NCBI RefSeq assembly: GCF_000316625.1
Contig: NC_019676.1
Location: 4,234,501-4,298,500 of the forward strand
Direction: 5' to 3'
Length of the DNA: 64,000 nucleotides
Source of the DNA: Nostoc sp. PCC 7107
Lineage (GTDB): Bacteria > Cyanobacteriota > Cyanobacteriia > Cyanobacteriales > Nostocaceae
Shown here: positions 1-9,710 of the stretch, one piece after another
Layout of the letters: the number at the start of each line of letters is the position of its first letter
Position numbering within the stretch: the stretch's first letter is position 1
Notes under the pieces: model-generated
Database searches by the model: none
What the model was told of the DNA's origin: nothing
Seen by the model: the letters and a program-made list of their open reading frames with translations, nothing else
Program-made: the position numbers and the translations under genes

Positions 1-1185
1 GACATTCAACCAGGGTTAATTGACCAAATTATGGATCGCATGGTCAACCGTGGCTATAACCAAATTTATATAGAAACCTTTTATGATGGGCAGGTATTAC
101 TTCCAGCAGCCGATAACCCCACAGCTTGGCCTTCTGTAGTGCGTACACCTGGAACAGAAAAGATAGATTTACTCTCCATCGCCATTCAAAAAGGGCGGGA
201 AAGGGGATTAAAGGTTTATTCTTGGATGTTTACTACCAATTTTGGCTATACCTACGCCCAACGTGCCGATCGGGAAAGAGCGATCGCCCGGAATGGCAAG
301 GGGCAAACTAGCTTATATGTTGTAGATAACAGTTCGCAAGTATTTATTGACCCCTACAACATGCAGGCCAAGCGCGATTACTTCCAGATGGTGCAGCAAG
401 TACTACGTCGTCGCCCAGATGGTTTGCTATTTGATTATGTGCGTTATCCCAGACAAGCCGGTACTGATTCAATTGCGACCAAAGTCACTGATTTATGGCT
501 ATTTACCCCAGCCACCCAAGAAGCTTTATTTCGTCGGGCGTTGAATTCTAAAGGGTTGGATTTAATTCGACGCTTTCTCACTAAGGGATACGTCACCGTA
601 GCAGATATTGATCAAGTCGATAAACTTTATCCCCAAGAAGGTGAACCGATGTGGCAAGGTAGGACTCCGCCATCACAGCAAAAGTCACTTTTACCAGCCG
701 CCGACAGACAACCAACTTTGCAAGTTGAACTCTGGCAATTGATGGTTGCCCACGCTATGCAAGGCATCTTAGATTTTGTTGCTTTAGCCAGTTATCCAGC
801 ACAGCAAGTAGGCATTCCAGCAGGAGTGGTGTTTTTCCCAGATGGCAATCAAATGGTGGGACAAGGTTATGATTCCCGCTTGCAACCTTGGGATAGATTT
901 CCTAGTAACTTGCAGTGGCACGCTATGGCCTATGCAGTTTGTAGTGATGTTAGTTGTATTGCCGACCAAGTGCAACGGGTGATCAGTGTTGCTAAACCAG
1001 GAACAAAAATTATTCCCGCCTTAGCCGGGGCTTGGGGACAATCAACCACCACTCGCCCATCACTAGAAGCCCAAATGCAAGCATTACGCAAATTTGCGCC
1101 CCAACTAGCGGGAGTGAGTCATTTTGCGTATTCTTGGCAGTATCCTGAAAATGATCGCGATCGCAAATTCTGCCGCCTGCGTTAA
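1..1185 (+). CDS. Family 10-like glycosylhydrolase, 5' end outside window
   Basis: The reading frame is open from the first base of the window, so the gene begins upstream and only its C-terminal part (about 394 codons) is present. The visible protein has the TIM-barrel style of the cyanobacterial GHL10/DUF187-like family: an early strand with YNQIYIETFYDG, then GLKVYSWMFTTNFGY, then the diagnostic RRPDGLLFDYVRYPR segment and a late SHFAYSWQYPE segment. Members are thought to act on carbohydrate polymers, often in the envelope, but the substrate is unknown. The secretion signal, if any, lies outside the window. The stop is 15 bp from the convergent end of the next gene. The family call is fairly firm; the activity is inferred. 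Confidence 0.8.
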   Translation, partial: DIQPGLIDQIMDRMVNRGYNQIYIETFYDGQVLLPAADNPTAWPSVVRTPGTEKIDLLSIAIQKGRERGLKVYSWMFTTNFGYTYAQRADRERAIARNGKGQTSLYVVDNSSQVFIDPYNMQAKRDYFQMVQQVLRRRPDGLLFDYVRYPRQAGTDSIATKVTDLWLFTPATQEALFRRALNSKGLDLIRRFLTKGYVTVADIDQVDKLYPQEGEPMWQGRTPPSQQKSLLPAADRQPTLQVELWQLMVAHAMQGILDFVALASYPAQQVGIPAGVVFFPDGNQMVGQGYDSRLQPWDRFPSNLQWHAMAYAVCSDVSCIADQVQRVISVAKPGTKIIPALAGAWGQSTTTRPSLEAQMQALRKFAPQLAGVSHFAYSWQYPENDRDRKFCRLR

Positions 1186-1200
1186 TCGGTTAATCGTTTT

Positions 1201-2172
1201 CTATCTTTGCCAGTCGTCTAATTGGGTAGCGAGGAAATAACGCACATGATCAACAAATGCTAGTCCTTGTTGTCTGGTTCCGTGTCCCATACCCGGAACC
1301 ACATAATAAGCACCATCGGGGAACTTTTGAGCGCAAGCACGAGTATCTTTAATACTCACAATCGGATCGTTAGCCCCAACCAAAAAGCGCACCCGTCGGG
1401 GAAACTTAACTTGTTCGACATAGTTCATCGGGTTGCATTCCCAAGCAGATTCATCTTGGTATTTGAGATGTTTGGCTAACTGTAAAAGCTTGATCACCGG
1501 TTGCAAATCAGGCTGTACTTTTTTTAACAATGCTTCTGCTAATCCACCTAAAGGAGAAGCTGCTAAATCTGGCAAGAATCCATAGCCCCAACTTTTAGCA
1601 AATGACTGAAGATCAGCATGACCAATAGTTCCCAATAGTCTATCTCCCACACCATTGGCTGTAAAGGCGTAAGCAGATAGCAGAACTCCCATACTAACTC
1701 CGAATAGTGCCAGCTTTGTCTGACTTAGATGATAGCGATCGCCGCAAAAGTCTCCTATTCTCGCAATATCTTGAGCCGTACTCCGAAATATACGTAAAAA
1801 TAGTGCCGTATCAAAGTCAATACCACTGTCAATTAATGGTTTAATTTCGTTCTGAACTACAGATGTAAATGTCCGTACTAAGCTACGTTCGCCGGCAAAA
1901 GGCGTATCGAATAAAGCTACAGCTATACCCATTTGCGTCAATGTTGGCACAATAAAAGCATTCCAGCCGAATGGCGCACACATTCCTTGCAAAGCAATTA
2001 CCAACGGCGTATCTTTTGCAGGCTGATGCTGTGGTAAAAAGACAGCTACAGGAAAACCACTTAATCGTTCATCAATATCAGCTACCCCAGTGTAAGTAAA
2101 ATGGTCATAGAACCAGTAGCGATGGCCAGTTACACCGTCAAAATTAATGATATCCGGCCCGTAAATTGGCAT
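1201..2172 (-). CDS. Alpha/beta hydrolase family protein
   Basis: This is an alpha/beta-hydrolase fold protein. It has a nucleophile elbow (FGVSMGVLLS, of the G-x-S-x-G type), an earlier oxyanion-type strand (LVIALQGMC), an acid region VGANDPIVS and a C-terminal PGMGHGTR histidine. The substrate is not evident. The frame stays open upstream to an ATG at 2241, which would overlap the polA 3' end by 19 bp. I prefer the internal ATG at 2172 (MPIYGPDI) because the extension looks unlike the rest of the protein, but neither start has a good ribosome binding site. The gene follows polA on the same strand and may be cotranscribed with it. Confidence 0.75.
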   Translation of the reverse strand: MPIYGPDIINFDGVTGHRYWFYDHFTYTGVADIDERLSGFPVAVFLPQHQPAKDTPLVIALQGMCAPFGWNAFIVPTLTQMGIAVALFDTPFAGERSLVRTFTSVVQNEIKPLIDSGIDFDTALFLRIFRSTAQDIARIGDFCGDRYHLSQTKLALFGVSMGVLLSAYAFTANGVGDRLLGTIGHADLQSFAKSWGYGFLPDLAASPLGGLAEALLKKVQPDLQPVIKLLQLAKHLKYQDESAWECNPMNYVEQVKFPRRVRFLVGANDPIVSIKDTRACAQKFPDGAYYVVPGMGHGTRQQGLAFVDHVRYFLATQLDDWQR

Positions 2173-2222
2173 ATTTAAAATATGAAGTATGAAAAAATTT
2201 ATCATACTTCCTGAAAATCTAC

Positions 2223-5141
2223 TTACTTTGTCTCCATCCAATTATCGCCTGCACGCACATCCACCAGTAACGGCACACTCAAAGACACTGCACCTTCCAT
2301 CACTGATTTAATTTGCGGTTGCAATTCTGACCATTCTTGAGGCGGAACTTCAAACACTAATTCATCGTGAACTTGCAACAATAAACGTGCTTGATAATGT
2401 TTTAAAATTTCATGCAATTTCACCATTGCAATTTTAATAATATCGGCACTTGAGCCTTGAATGGGTGCATTGGCAGCAGAACGGAGTAACCCCGCATCGA
2501 AAGCACCTAAATTTTTTAATTTACTTAAGTCAATCTCTTCAGGATTGCTATTTTTTAACCTGCGTAAACTGTTATGAGTAAAATCAAAATAACGCCGACG
2601 ACCGAGAATTGTTTCGACATAACCTTGTGCGATCGCTTGTTTTTTTACTCCCTCTAAATAGGCAAAAACTTGAGAATATCGTTCGTTAAATCGCTTAATA
2701 AATTCGTTAGCCACGTTTTTATCTATCCCCGTTGAGCGGGAGAAACGCAGTGAACCCATCCCATAAATTACACCAAAGTTAATCGTTTTCGCTACTCTTC
2801 TTTCATCTGCGGAAATATCATCTTTTTCAAACACTAATCGAGCCGTAACTGTGTGAATATCTTCATTTTGTTGATATGCTTGCACTAACAAGGGTTCTTG
2901 ACTCAAATGTGCCAAAATTCTTAACTCAATTTGTGAGTAATCAGCAGCTACCATTAAGTAATTTTTATCTGGTAAAAATGCTTTGCGAATTTGCCGACTA
3001 AAAGCAGTTCTAATGGGGATATTTTGTAAATTTGGATTAGAAGAAGATAAGCGCCCCGTTGATGTTGCCGTTTGGTTAAAATCAGTATGTACTCTTTGAG
3101 TATCTGAACGCACCAATGCAGGTAGCGCATCTACATAAGTAGACTTTAATTTTGCTAAAGTACGATACTCAATTATCGCCTCTACAAACCCAGTATTATC
3201 AACTTCTAATAGCTTTTCTAAAGTCGCTGCATCGGTAGAATAGCCAGTTTGAATCTTGCGGGAATATTTAGTACTTAATCCTAACTTTTCAAATAATATT
3301 TGACTCAACTGTTTGGGAGAGCCTAAATTAAATTTTTCCCCAGCTATTTCCGTTGCTTGTGCTTCTAACTTGGCTAAATCTATTTCTAGTTGTTGTGATA
3401 GTTCTCCCAGATAAGCGGAATTAATGCAAACACCTGTGTATTCCATCTCTGCGAGAACTGCTTCTAATGGCTGTTCTACTTCGAGTAATAGTTGCGATAA
3501 AGCTGGAAATTTATCGAGTTCTTCGCGCAATTTCTCTACTAATTGCCATGTAGCATAAACCTGGAAACAACAATAATTTGCTACAACCGAGATATCTATG
3601 TCAGCAATGGTTTTACCTTTGGGAACTAATTCGGCATAATTTTGAATAGACAACCCTAAATAACGTAAAGCCAAATCAGTTAAATTATGGCTGGTATCAG
3701 GATTTAAAACATAACTAGCCAGCATGGTGTCAAAGACAATTCCCGCTAAGTTAATTCCTTGACAGCGAAATACTAAGCGGTCAAATTTACCATTTTGAAA
3801 TGTTTTTGGATAATCAACACTTTCTAAAATTGGGCGTAGTGCTGCAAGTGCTATTTCTTTATCTAAATTTTCACCGTTTTTATGCGCTATGGGAATATAA
3901 GCTGATTCATCTGGTTGGGTTCCCCAACAACAACCAATTCCGACTAAAGCTGCATCTCGTGGTTCTAAATCGCTGGTTTCCGTATCCCACGCCACTGGTT
4001 TTGCCGGGTCAGTAAATTGTTTTAATAAATTTACAAATTCGGTAAGTTTGGCTGGATTATTGATGATTCTTGGTTGAATTTCCGCAACTGGTTGCTGTTG
4101 GAAATCGGCTGTTTCAGCAGCAGTAAAAAATGATAAATCACTATCATCTTCATCAGTGATTCTTTCTGCTGATGTTGCAGGAGTTTCTGGAACTAAACCA
4201 CCAAACTTCTGTTGAATTTCGTTGATTTTCTTTAAAAAAGTACTGAATTCTAGTTTCTCTAAAATAGGCGTGAGAGTACTTGTGTCAAATCCTGTGAGTT
4301 TGCAGTTTTCTAAATCAACTTCCAGCGGAACTTCGGTGACTATTTGGGCTAAATATTGAGACTTTTTAGCATCCTCTTGACCTTCTGTAAGTTTTTTCTG
4401 AGTTGCGCCTTTAATTTCAGCGAGTGCAGCGTAAATGTTTTCCAAAGAACCATAAGTACTCAGCAACTGAACTGCGGTTTTTTCGCCTATGCCCCTTACC
4501 CCAGGAATATTATCTGATTTATCACCACACAGAGCTTTAAAATCGACAATTTGTGTAGGTAATACGCCTAATTTTTCTTTAACTTGTTCAGTACTAAATT
4601 CTGTGATGCTATTTGTAGCTCGCTTTAGCGCATCGGGACTAAAGTTTAAAACTGTAATTTCTTTGTCTGGGTCAATTAGTTGAAATAAATCGCGATCGCC
4701 TGTTAAAATTTTCACCTTGTATCCGGCAGCCGTCGCCTTTTGTGATAACGTTCCCAACACATCATCAGCTTCGTAACCAGGCGCAGTAAAAATCTTCAGG
4801 TTCAACCCAGTGAGTAACTCTTGCAGATTTTTCAAATCAGGCACAAAATCTTCTGGTGTACCTGGACGGTCGGCTTTGTAGGTATCATCAACTTCATGGC
4901 GGAAAGTTGGTAAACCCAAATCAAAGGCCACAGCCATTGCTTGTGGCTGTTGTGTCGCCATGACTTCCAACAAAGATTTGAGAAAACCAAAGCAGACACT
5001 CGTCGGTATCCCTGTTTTAGTTCGTAGTCCGCCATCTCGTCCTTTGGCGAAAGCGAAGTAAGAACGAAATGCTAAAGAATGTCCATCGACTAAGATGAAC
5101 GTCGGGCGTGTTGTGCTTAGAGAAGTAGAAGTTTCAGACAT
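2223..5141 (-). CDS. polA: DNA polymerase I
   Basis: The 972-aa protein is full-length DNA polymerase I, used for Okazaki fragment processing and repair synthesis. Residues 1-300 are the 5'-nuclease/flap domain (FILVDGHSLAFRSYFA; EADDVLGTL; LTGDRDLFQL; GDKSDNIPGV). A 3'-5' exonuclease domain follows and keeps an apparently active DTETSDLE motif. The C-terminal third is the family A polymerase: motif A VAADYSQIELRILAHL, motif B RRVAKTINFGVIYG and motif C LLLQVHDELVFEV. The ATG at 5141 gives the expected N-terminus. The upstream region contains a CheB-like gene stub, so the promoter probably lies within or beyond that remnant. Confidence 0.98.
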   Translation of the reverse strand: MSETSTSLSTTRPTFILVDGHSLAFRSYFAFAKGRDGGLRTKTGIPTSVCFGFLKSLLEVMATQQPQAMAVAFDLGLPTFRHEVDDTYKADRPGTPEDFVPDLKNLQELLTGLNLKIFTAPGYEADDVLGTLSQKATAAGYKVKILTGDRDLFQLIDPDKEITVLNFSPDALKRATNSITEFSTEQVKEKLGVLPTQIVDFKALCGDKSDNIPGVRGIGEKTAVQLLSTYGSLENIYAALAEIKGATQKKLTEGQEDAKKSQYLAQIVTEVPLEVDLENCKLTGFDTSTLTPILEKLEFSTFLKKINEIQQKFGGLVPETPATSAERITDEDDSDLSFFTAAETADFQQQPVAEIQPRIINNPAKLTEFVNLLKQFTDPAKPVAWDTETSDLEPRDAALVGIGCCWGTQPDESAYIPIAHKNGENLDKEIALAALRPILESVDYPKTFQNGKFDRLVFRCQGINLAGIVFDTMLASYVLNPDTSHNLTDLALRYLGLSIQNYAELVPKGKTIADIDISVVANYCCFQVYATWQLVEKLREELDKFPALSQLLLEVEQPLEAVLAEMEYTGVCINSAYLGELSQQLEIDLAKLEAQATEIAGEKFNLGSPKQLSQILFEKLGLSTKYSRKIQTGYSTDAATLEKLLEVDNTGFVEAIIEYRTLAKLKSTYVDALPALVRSDTQRVHTDFNQTATSTGRLSSSNPNLQNIPIRTAFSRQIRKAFLPDKNYLMVAADYSQIELRILAHLSQEPLLVQAYQQNEDIHTVTARLVFEKDDISADERRVAKTINFGVIYGMGSLRFSRSTGIDKNVANEFIKRFNERYSQVFAYLEGVKKQAIAQGYVETILGRRRYFDFTHNSLRRLKNSNPEEIDLSKLKNLGAFDAGLLRSAANAPIQGSSADIIKIAMVKLHEILKHYQARLLLQVHDELVFEVPPQEWSELQPQIKSVMEGAVSLSVPLLVDVRAGDNWMETK

Positions 5142-5160
5142 AGATATAATATATGGTTAA

Positions 5161-5293
5161 GTAATTGGATAAATGCTTCTAAACCTCCGGCAGATGCACC
5201 AATCCCCACAATCGGAAATAATTGATTTTGATTCCCCTGATGCTGTTGGTCAGGAGTAGAAGACTGAGATTTCTTTGATCGCCTAAAGTTCAT
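5161..5293 (-). pseudogene. CheB-type methylesterase N-terminal remnant
   Basis: Reading the minus strand from an ATG at 5293 gives MNFRRSKKSQSS, a Gln-rich linker and then LFPIVGIGASAGGLEAF, after which similarity stops; the frame continues to a TAA at 5117 inside polA. The IVGIGASAGGLEA motif with its catalytic Ser is the hallmark of the N-terminus of CheB methylesterases, including CheB-CheR hybrids. Only about 45 codons survive, so this is a truncated gene stub. It was probably left by a deletion that joined its start to the polA upstream region. It overlaps polA in another frame and is unlikely to make a functional protein. Confidence 0.7.
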
Positions 5294-5583
5294 TATCTAT
5301 AAACGATTATGGGGTTGTTGTATGACCGTAAATAAAATACGCTCTTGGTTGGCTTGACTTTAGCCTGCTAGAGATAGATATTATGTCGCTAATCTAGGAC
5401 TTACGCACAAAGATTTTCTGGGTGTAAGGGTTTTAGATACATATACTCCTAGACCCCTTCACTCTCTTCTTTTAACGTGATTTGCCAAAATTCATCTCGG
5501 AGAATCTTCGATCCCCCCTTATCAGAGGCTACATACAGTCATAAACTGGGAGTGAGAGTTGAAAGGCAGTCGGGAGAAATTTT

Positions 5584-6873
5584 GTGAAAAAAGTTTTAGC
5601 AATCATTCTCGGTGGTGGCGCAGGCACCCGCCTTTACCCTTTAACCAAACTCCGGGCCAAACCAGCAGTACCCGTGGCGGGGAAGTATCGCTTAATCGAT
5701 ATCCCTGTCAGTAACTGTATTAACTCGGAAATTTTTAAAATCTACGTCCTGACACAATTCAACTCAGCTTCTCTGAATCGTCACATTGCCCGTACCTACA
5801 ATTTTAGTGGATTCAGTGAAGGGTTTGTGGAAGTGTTAGCTGCACAGCAAACACCAGAAAACCCAAACTGGTTCCAAGGTACAGCCGATGCGGTGCGTCA
5901 GTATCTATGGATGTTGGAGGAATGGGATGTAGATGAGTATCTGATTCTTTCTGGTGATCATCTTTACCGGATGGATTACCGCCAATTTATTCAGCGCCAT
6001 CGAGACACCAATGCTGATATTACCCTTTCTGTAATACCCATTGACGATCGCCGGGCTTCTGATTTTGGTTTGATGAAAATTGATCAAGCTGGTAGAGTGA
6101 TTGATTTTAGTGAAAAGCCCAAAGGTGAGGCTCTAACTAAAATGCAGGTCGATACTACTGTCTTGGGTTTAAATAAAGAGCAAGCCCAACAACAACCATA
6201 CATCGCCTCTATGGGGATTTATGTTTTCAAAAGAGAAGTTTTGATCAAGTTGTTGCGCGAAAAATTAGAAAGGACTGATTTTGGGAAAGAAATTATTCCT
6301 GATGCAGCCCAAGATTTCAACATTCAAGCGTATTTATTTGATGATTACTGGGAAGATATTGGGACGATTGAAGCATTTTATAATGCCAATTTAGCCTTGA
6401 CCCAGCAACCGCAACCGCCTTTTAGCTTCTACGATGAAGAAGCACCGATTTACACTCGCCCGCGTTATCTACCACCAACCAAATTATTAGAGTGTCATGT
6501 CACTGAATCAATTATTGGTGAAGGCTGTATTTTGAAAAACTGTCGCATTCAACATTCAGTTTTAGGTGTGCGATCGCGGATTGAATCGGGCTGTACCATC
6601 GAAGAATCTTTGCTCATGGGTGCAGACTTTTATCAACCTTCCGTCGAACGTCAATGCAGCATCGAAAAAAATGACATCCCCGTAGGTATTGGTACAGATA
6701 CCATTATTCGTCGGGCAATCATTGATAAAAATGCTCGCATCGGTCACGATGTAAAAATCATCAACAAAGATAATGTGCAAGAAGCTGACCGTGAAGGTCA
6801 AGGCTTTTACATCCGTAGCGGTATTGTAGTAGTCCTCAAAAACGCTGTGATTCCTGATGGGACAATTATTTAA
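5584..6873 (+). CDS. glgC: Glucose-1-phosphate adenylyltransferase (ADP-glucose pyrophosphorylase)
   Basis: The enzyme makes ADP-glucose from glucose-1-phosphate and ATP, the committed step of glycogen synthesis. The 429-aa length matches cyanobacterial GlgC. The N-terminus has the nucleotidyltransferase signature [23 protein letters not shown]. Further landmarks are [14 protein letters not shown], the [10 protein letters not shown] metal/sugar region, FSEKPKG (the sugar-phosphate binding Lys) and [16 protein letters not shown] left-handed beta-helix C-terminus ends in [16 protein letters not shown], which includes the allosteric lysine region. The start codon is GTG, chosen because it begins exactly at the conserved [12 protein letters not shown]; a GGGAG sequence lies a few bases upstream. 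Confidence 0.98.
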   Translation: MKKVLAIILGGGAGTRLYPLTKLRAKPAVPVAGKYRLIDIPVSNCINSEIFKIYVLTQFNSASLNRHIARTYNFSGFSEGFVEVLAAQQTPENPNWFQGTADAVRQYLWMLEEWDVDEYLILSGDHLYRMDYRQFIQRHRDTNADITLSVIPIDDRRASDFGLMKIDQAGRVIDFSEKPKGEALTKMQVDTTVLGLNKEQAQQQPYIASMGIYVFKREVLIKLLREKLERTDFGKEIIPDAAQDFNIQAYLFDDYWEDIGTIEAFYNANLALTQQPQPPFSFYDEEAPIYTRPRYLPPTKLLECHVTESIIGEGCILKNCRIQHSVLGVRSRIESGCTIEESLLMGADFYQPSVERQCSIEKNDIPVGIGTDTIIRRAIIDKNARIGHDVKIINKDNVQEADREGQGFYIRSGIVVVLKNAVIPDGTII

Positions 6874-6906
6874 AAGTTCTGAGTGCTGAGTTTTAAACTT
6901 TGAGTT

Positions 6907-7494
6907 ATGAGTATAACTGATTACCACTGTTCTCTGTTAGCTTCTGACTCAGCAACGCCACTTGCTTCAAGTCGGGGAACCCGCCCAATGCAGTGGCTCC
7001 TCAGCATTCAGCACGGGCTGAACGCCCCGCTACCGCTAACAGCACTTATACTACTCATTGGCCTTCCGGGTAGCGGTAAGTCAACTGTGGCAAAACAATT
7101 AATTGCTGAATGCCCCCAGATGCAGCTGATTTCTACAGATGCTATCCGGGGGCAATTGTTTGGAGATGAAATAATTCAAGGGCCTTGGTTTCTGGTTTGG
7201 CAAGAAGTTGAACGGCAACTCCAACAAACTGTCGCCGCTAATCAATCAGCGGTTTTTGATGCTACCAATGCCCAAAGAAGCCACCGCCGCGAACTTATCG
7301 CCTGTACCCGCGACTTGGGCTTTACTCAAATTGTCGGAATTTGGATGACTACACCAGTATGGCTGTGTTTAGCCCGAAATAAACGCCGCGATCGCCGAGT
7401 TCCCGAAGAAGTTATCTTGCGGATGCACCGCCAACTCCGGGACGCGCCACCTAGTGTAGAAGAAGGATTAGACGACTTGATTAAAATAGGGTGA
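6907..7494 (+). CDS. P-loop ATP-binding kinase-like protein (polynucleotide kinase/zeta-like)
   Basis: Residues 48-195 form a compact P-loop kinase: Walker A GLPGSGKST at 52-60, a STDAIRGQLFGDE segment, FDATNAQRSHRREL (Walker-B-like Asp with lid residues) and a C-terminal RNKRRDRRVPEEV stretch. This resembles the bacterial T4-PNK/zeta-type AAA_33 kinases, whose substrates range from nucleic acid 5' ends to metabolites. The first ~47 residues look non-native. They are encoded partly by a dispersed repeat (7011-7045) that gives the peptide GLNAPLPLTAL, so the original start may have been replaced. Nothing around it identifies a substrate. Confidence 0.7.
   Translation: MSITDYHCSLLASDSATPLASSRGTRPMQWLLSIQHGLNAPLPLTALILLIGLPGSGKSTVAKQLIAECPQMQLISTDAIRGQLFGDEIIQGPWFLVWQEVERQLQQTVAANQSAVFDATNAQRSHRRELIACTRDLGFTQIVGIWMTTPVWLCLARNKRRDRRVPEEVILRMHRQLRDAPPSVEEGLDDLIKIG
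7011..7045 (+). repeat. Dispersed GC-rich repeat, copy 1 (inside a coding sequence)
   Basis: This is a ~35-bp element (core CGGGCTGAACGCCCCGCTAC) with related copies at 17817-17851 and 20336-20362. Here it lies in frame in the 5' part of the P-loop kinase gene and contributes residues 37-47. Its flanks are also low-complexity intergenic-type sequence (CTGACTCAGCA, CAGCATTCAGCAC). Confidence 0.75.
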
Positions 7495-7842
7495 AGAGTT
7501 AATAGTCAAAAGGCAGGAGGCAGAAGGCAGGAGGATAAAGCATGAAATTTCAGACTTCAGACTTCAGACTTCACTCCCTTTTTGCCAAAGTACGGAAATT
7601 GCGCTGGTGCAGTGAGCAAGAACCCCACTTGATTTGGTGTATTGTTTGTTAATTTAAAATCAGAATCTCATTGCTGGGCATTATATAGCAGTAGTCAGAT
7701 ATGTTAGGACAATTTGAAAGCTTGAATGCCAGGAAAAATAAGACTTTTCCTCCTGCCTTCTGCCTTCTGCTATACCTAGCAAAATATAAATCTCCCATCT
7801 TACAAAAAAAACTTAAAGAAAATTTCTACAGGAGGCTGGTAG
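7495..7842. other. Intergenic region with short repeats
   Basis: This 348-bp gap precedes the DnaJ-like gene. It contains AGGCAGGAGGCAGAAGGCAGG near 7510, a triple heptamer (CAGACTT)3 at 7551-7571, and a matching CTCCTGCCTTCTGCCTTCTG near 7750 that is complementary to the first motif. The two could pair at long range. I see no convincing gene. A strong Shine-Dalgarno sequence (AGGAGG) stands just before the downstream ATG at 7843. Confidence 0.55.
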
Positions 7843-8850
7843 ATGGCTGCAACCGACTTCAAAGATTATTATTCACTTTTGGGAGTTAGTAAGACTGCCA
7901 CTCCAGAGGAAATTAAGCAAGCTTTTCGGAAACTAGCCCGCAAGTTTCACCCTGATGTTAACCCAGGTAACAAACAAGCAGAAGCCCGTTTTAAAGAAGT
8001 AAACGAAGCCTACGAAGTATTGTCTGACGTAGATAAGCGCAAAAAATACGACCAATTTGGTCAATATTGGAAACAAGTTGGTGAAGGTTTCCCTGGCGGT
8101 GGTGCTGGGGTTGATATGAATGGTTTCGATTTCAGCCAATACGGCAGTTTTGATGAATTTATTAATGAGTTGTTAGGCCGTTTTGGTGGTGCGCCTGGTA
8201 CGCGCTCGACTGGCAGACAAAACTACTCTTATCGCACTGCCACAGGTACGCCAGGTGGCGGTTTTGGCAGTGGTTTTAACGATTTTGGGTTCCAAGATGC
8301 TGGCGTTGGTGCTGCTCCCGATGCGGAAGCGACAATTAGCTTGACTTTTTCGGAAGCCTTTGCTGGTGTGCAGAAGCGTTTTAGTTTGGGCAATGAGACA
8401 ATTGACGTTCGCATTCCGGCTGGTGCTAAACCCGGTACTCGTTTGCGGGTGCGGGGTAAAGGTCAAATCAACCCGATGACGCAACAACGGGGAGATTTGT
8501 ATTTAAAAGTTGAACTGCAACCCCACTCGTTCTTCCAAATTGAAGGCGATAATTTGGTTTGTGAAGTGCCAATTACACCCGATGAAGCGACTTTAGGTGC
8601 ATCTATTGATGTGCCTACACCCGATGGCAATGTCAATGTTAAATTACCTGCGGGAGTGCGTTCCGGTCAATCGTTGCGTTTACGGGGTAAAGGCTGGCCT
8701 TTACCTAAAGGTGGACGCGGTGATCAAATGGTGAAAGTGGCGATCGCACCACCAAAAGACCTCAGCCCACAAGAACGGGAGTATTATGAAAATATTCGGG
8801 CTATACGTACATATAATCCCCGCAGTCATTTACAACAAATTAAGTTGTAG
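7843..8850 (+). CDS. DnaJ-like (class B/CbpA-type) co-chaperone
   Basis: This is an Hsp40 co-chaperone that would stimulate a DnaK ATPase. The N-terminal J domain (about residues 6-70) contains the invariant HPD motif in [12 protein letters not shown] Gly/Phe-rich linker follows ([13 protein letters not shown]) and then two beta-barrel C-terminal substrate-binding domains ([38 protein letters not shown]). The four CxxCxGxG zinc-finger motifs of classical DnaJ are absent, so it is class B. The ATG at 7843 is supported by a near-perfect AGGAGG eight bases upstream, which suggests strong translation. It appears monocistronic. Confidence 0.95.
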   Translation: MAATDFKDYYSLLGVSKTATPEEIKQAFRKLARKFHPDVNPGNKQAEARFKEVNEAYEVLSDVDKRKKYDQFGQYWKQVGEGFPGGGAGVDMNGFDFSQYGSFDEFINELLGRFGGAPGTRSTGRQNYSYRTATGTPGGGFGSGFNDFGFQDAGVGAAPDAEATISLTFSEAFAGVQKRFSLGNETIDVRIPAGAKPGTRLRVRGKGQINPMTQQRGDLYLKVELQPHSFFQIEGDNLVCEVPITPDEATLGASIDVPTPDGNVNVKLPAGVRSGQSLRLRGKGWPLPKGGRGDQMVKVAIAPPKDLSPQEREYYENIRAIRTYNPRSHLQQIKL

Positions 8851-8874
8851 CAGGTAACAGGTAACAGGTAACAG
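8851..8874. repeat. Heptamer tandem repeat (CAGGTAA)3
   Basis: Three perfect CAGGTAA units start immediately after the stop codon of the DnaJ-like gene. This is one of several different 7-bp tandem arrays in the window, the STRR class known from heterocystous cyanobacteria. Confidence 0.85.
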
Positions 8875-8929
8875 AGTTCAAGTTTTATCCTTTACCCATA
8901 TCTTAATTACCTTGGCTATTACTATATAA

Positions 8930-8976
8930 TTCGTAATTCGTAATTTTTAGTTCAATATTTAATTACGAATTACGAA
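8930..8976. terminator. Perfect 16-bp hairpin between convergent genes
   Basis: The arms TTCGTAATTCGTAATT (8930-8945) and AATTACGAATTACGAA (8961-8976) are exact complements with a 15-nt loop. The hairpin lies between the 3' ends of the DnaJ-like and GST genes and could end transcription from both sides. It is AT-rich and itself built from a TAATTCG-type heptamer, so it may equally be a structured repeat. Confidence 0.5.
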
Positions 8977-8983
8977 GTCACTA

Positions 8984-9652
8984 TCAATTAGTCTCGCGTT
9001 GTGCCATCAAAGCTTGCATCCGAGATTTAAAAGCTTCTATTAATTCTGGGGTGGGTTGGGTAGTTTGCCAAGACGGACGCTGCATCAACCGTTCAGCCCA
9101 AACATTCAATTTTTGGTAGTCCGTTAAAGGAAAGTCCATCATAGGTAACAAAGGTATTGCACATCCAGCCACAATATCGGCTAGGGTTAATTGCTCACTC
9201 CCAAAATATGGGCTATCTCCTAATAATTTTTCCAAAAATTCTAGCCCTGTAGATATTTTGTACTTTGCCTGTTCTATTGTCTGGGAATCTTCACCACCAT
9301 GAAAACCCATCATTCGATAAATTAACGGATTCATCGCAGAGACTAATTCATTGACTGTCGCCATTTCTACCATCCGCACAATTGCTAAATCTTTGGCATT
9401 GGTAGGCAACAAGCTAGGGATAGGATATTTTGCCTCTAAATAATCTAAAATAGCCAATGATTCCACTACGTTCAAGCCGTCATCCACTAAAACTGGAATG
9501 TGGTGAAAAGGATTCATCGCTAAAAATTCTGGTTGCAGTTGGTCGCCATCCAGTTTTATATCTACTAAGTTAAACTCTAGTTTTTTTTCTAGCAGCGCAA
9601 TCCATACTCTTCGAGAGTTCATCGAGAGGTGATTGTGATAAAGAGTCAGCAT
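8984..9652 (-). CDS. Glutathione S-transferase family protein
   Basis: This 222-aa cytosolic GST has an N-terminal thioredoxin-like domain (MLTLYHNHLSMNSRRVWIAL) that includes the cis-proline FHHIPVLVD and the glutathione-binding VVESLAILDYLEAKYP. An all-helical C-terminal domain follows, with the LTLADIVAGC N-capping motif. It would conjugate glutathione to electrophiles or act in redox handling; the actual substrate cannot be told. A serine in the SMNSRRV segment is a candidate catalytic residue. It is transcribed convergently to the DnaJ-like gene and stands alone. Confidence 0.9.
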   Translation of the reverse strand: MLTLYHNHLSMNSRRVWIALLEKKLEFNLVDIKLDGDQLQPEFLAMNPFHHIPVLVDDGLNVVESLAILDYLEAKYPIPSLLPTNAKDLAIVRMVEMATVNELVSAMNPLIYRMMGFHGGEDSQTIEQAKYKISTGLEFLEKLLGDSPYFGSEQLTLADIVAGCAIPLLPMMDFPLTDYQKLNVWAERLMQRPSWQTTQPTPELIEAFKSRMQALMAQRETN

Positions 9653-9710
9653 GAGACAACCTCAAACTTTATGAGTAAGTTAGCATTGCTGGGTTAATAC
9701 CAATTTGTAA

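Noticed and set aside
6562-6927. 121-aa minus-strand frame at the glgC 3' end
   Set aside because: Antisense to the conserved GlgC beta-helix coding region and without independent evidence.
8173-8487. 104-aa minus-strand frame inside the DnaJ-like gene
   Set aside because: Antisense shadow of the Gly-rich linker and C-terminal domains, with no ribosome binding site or family match.
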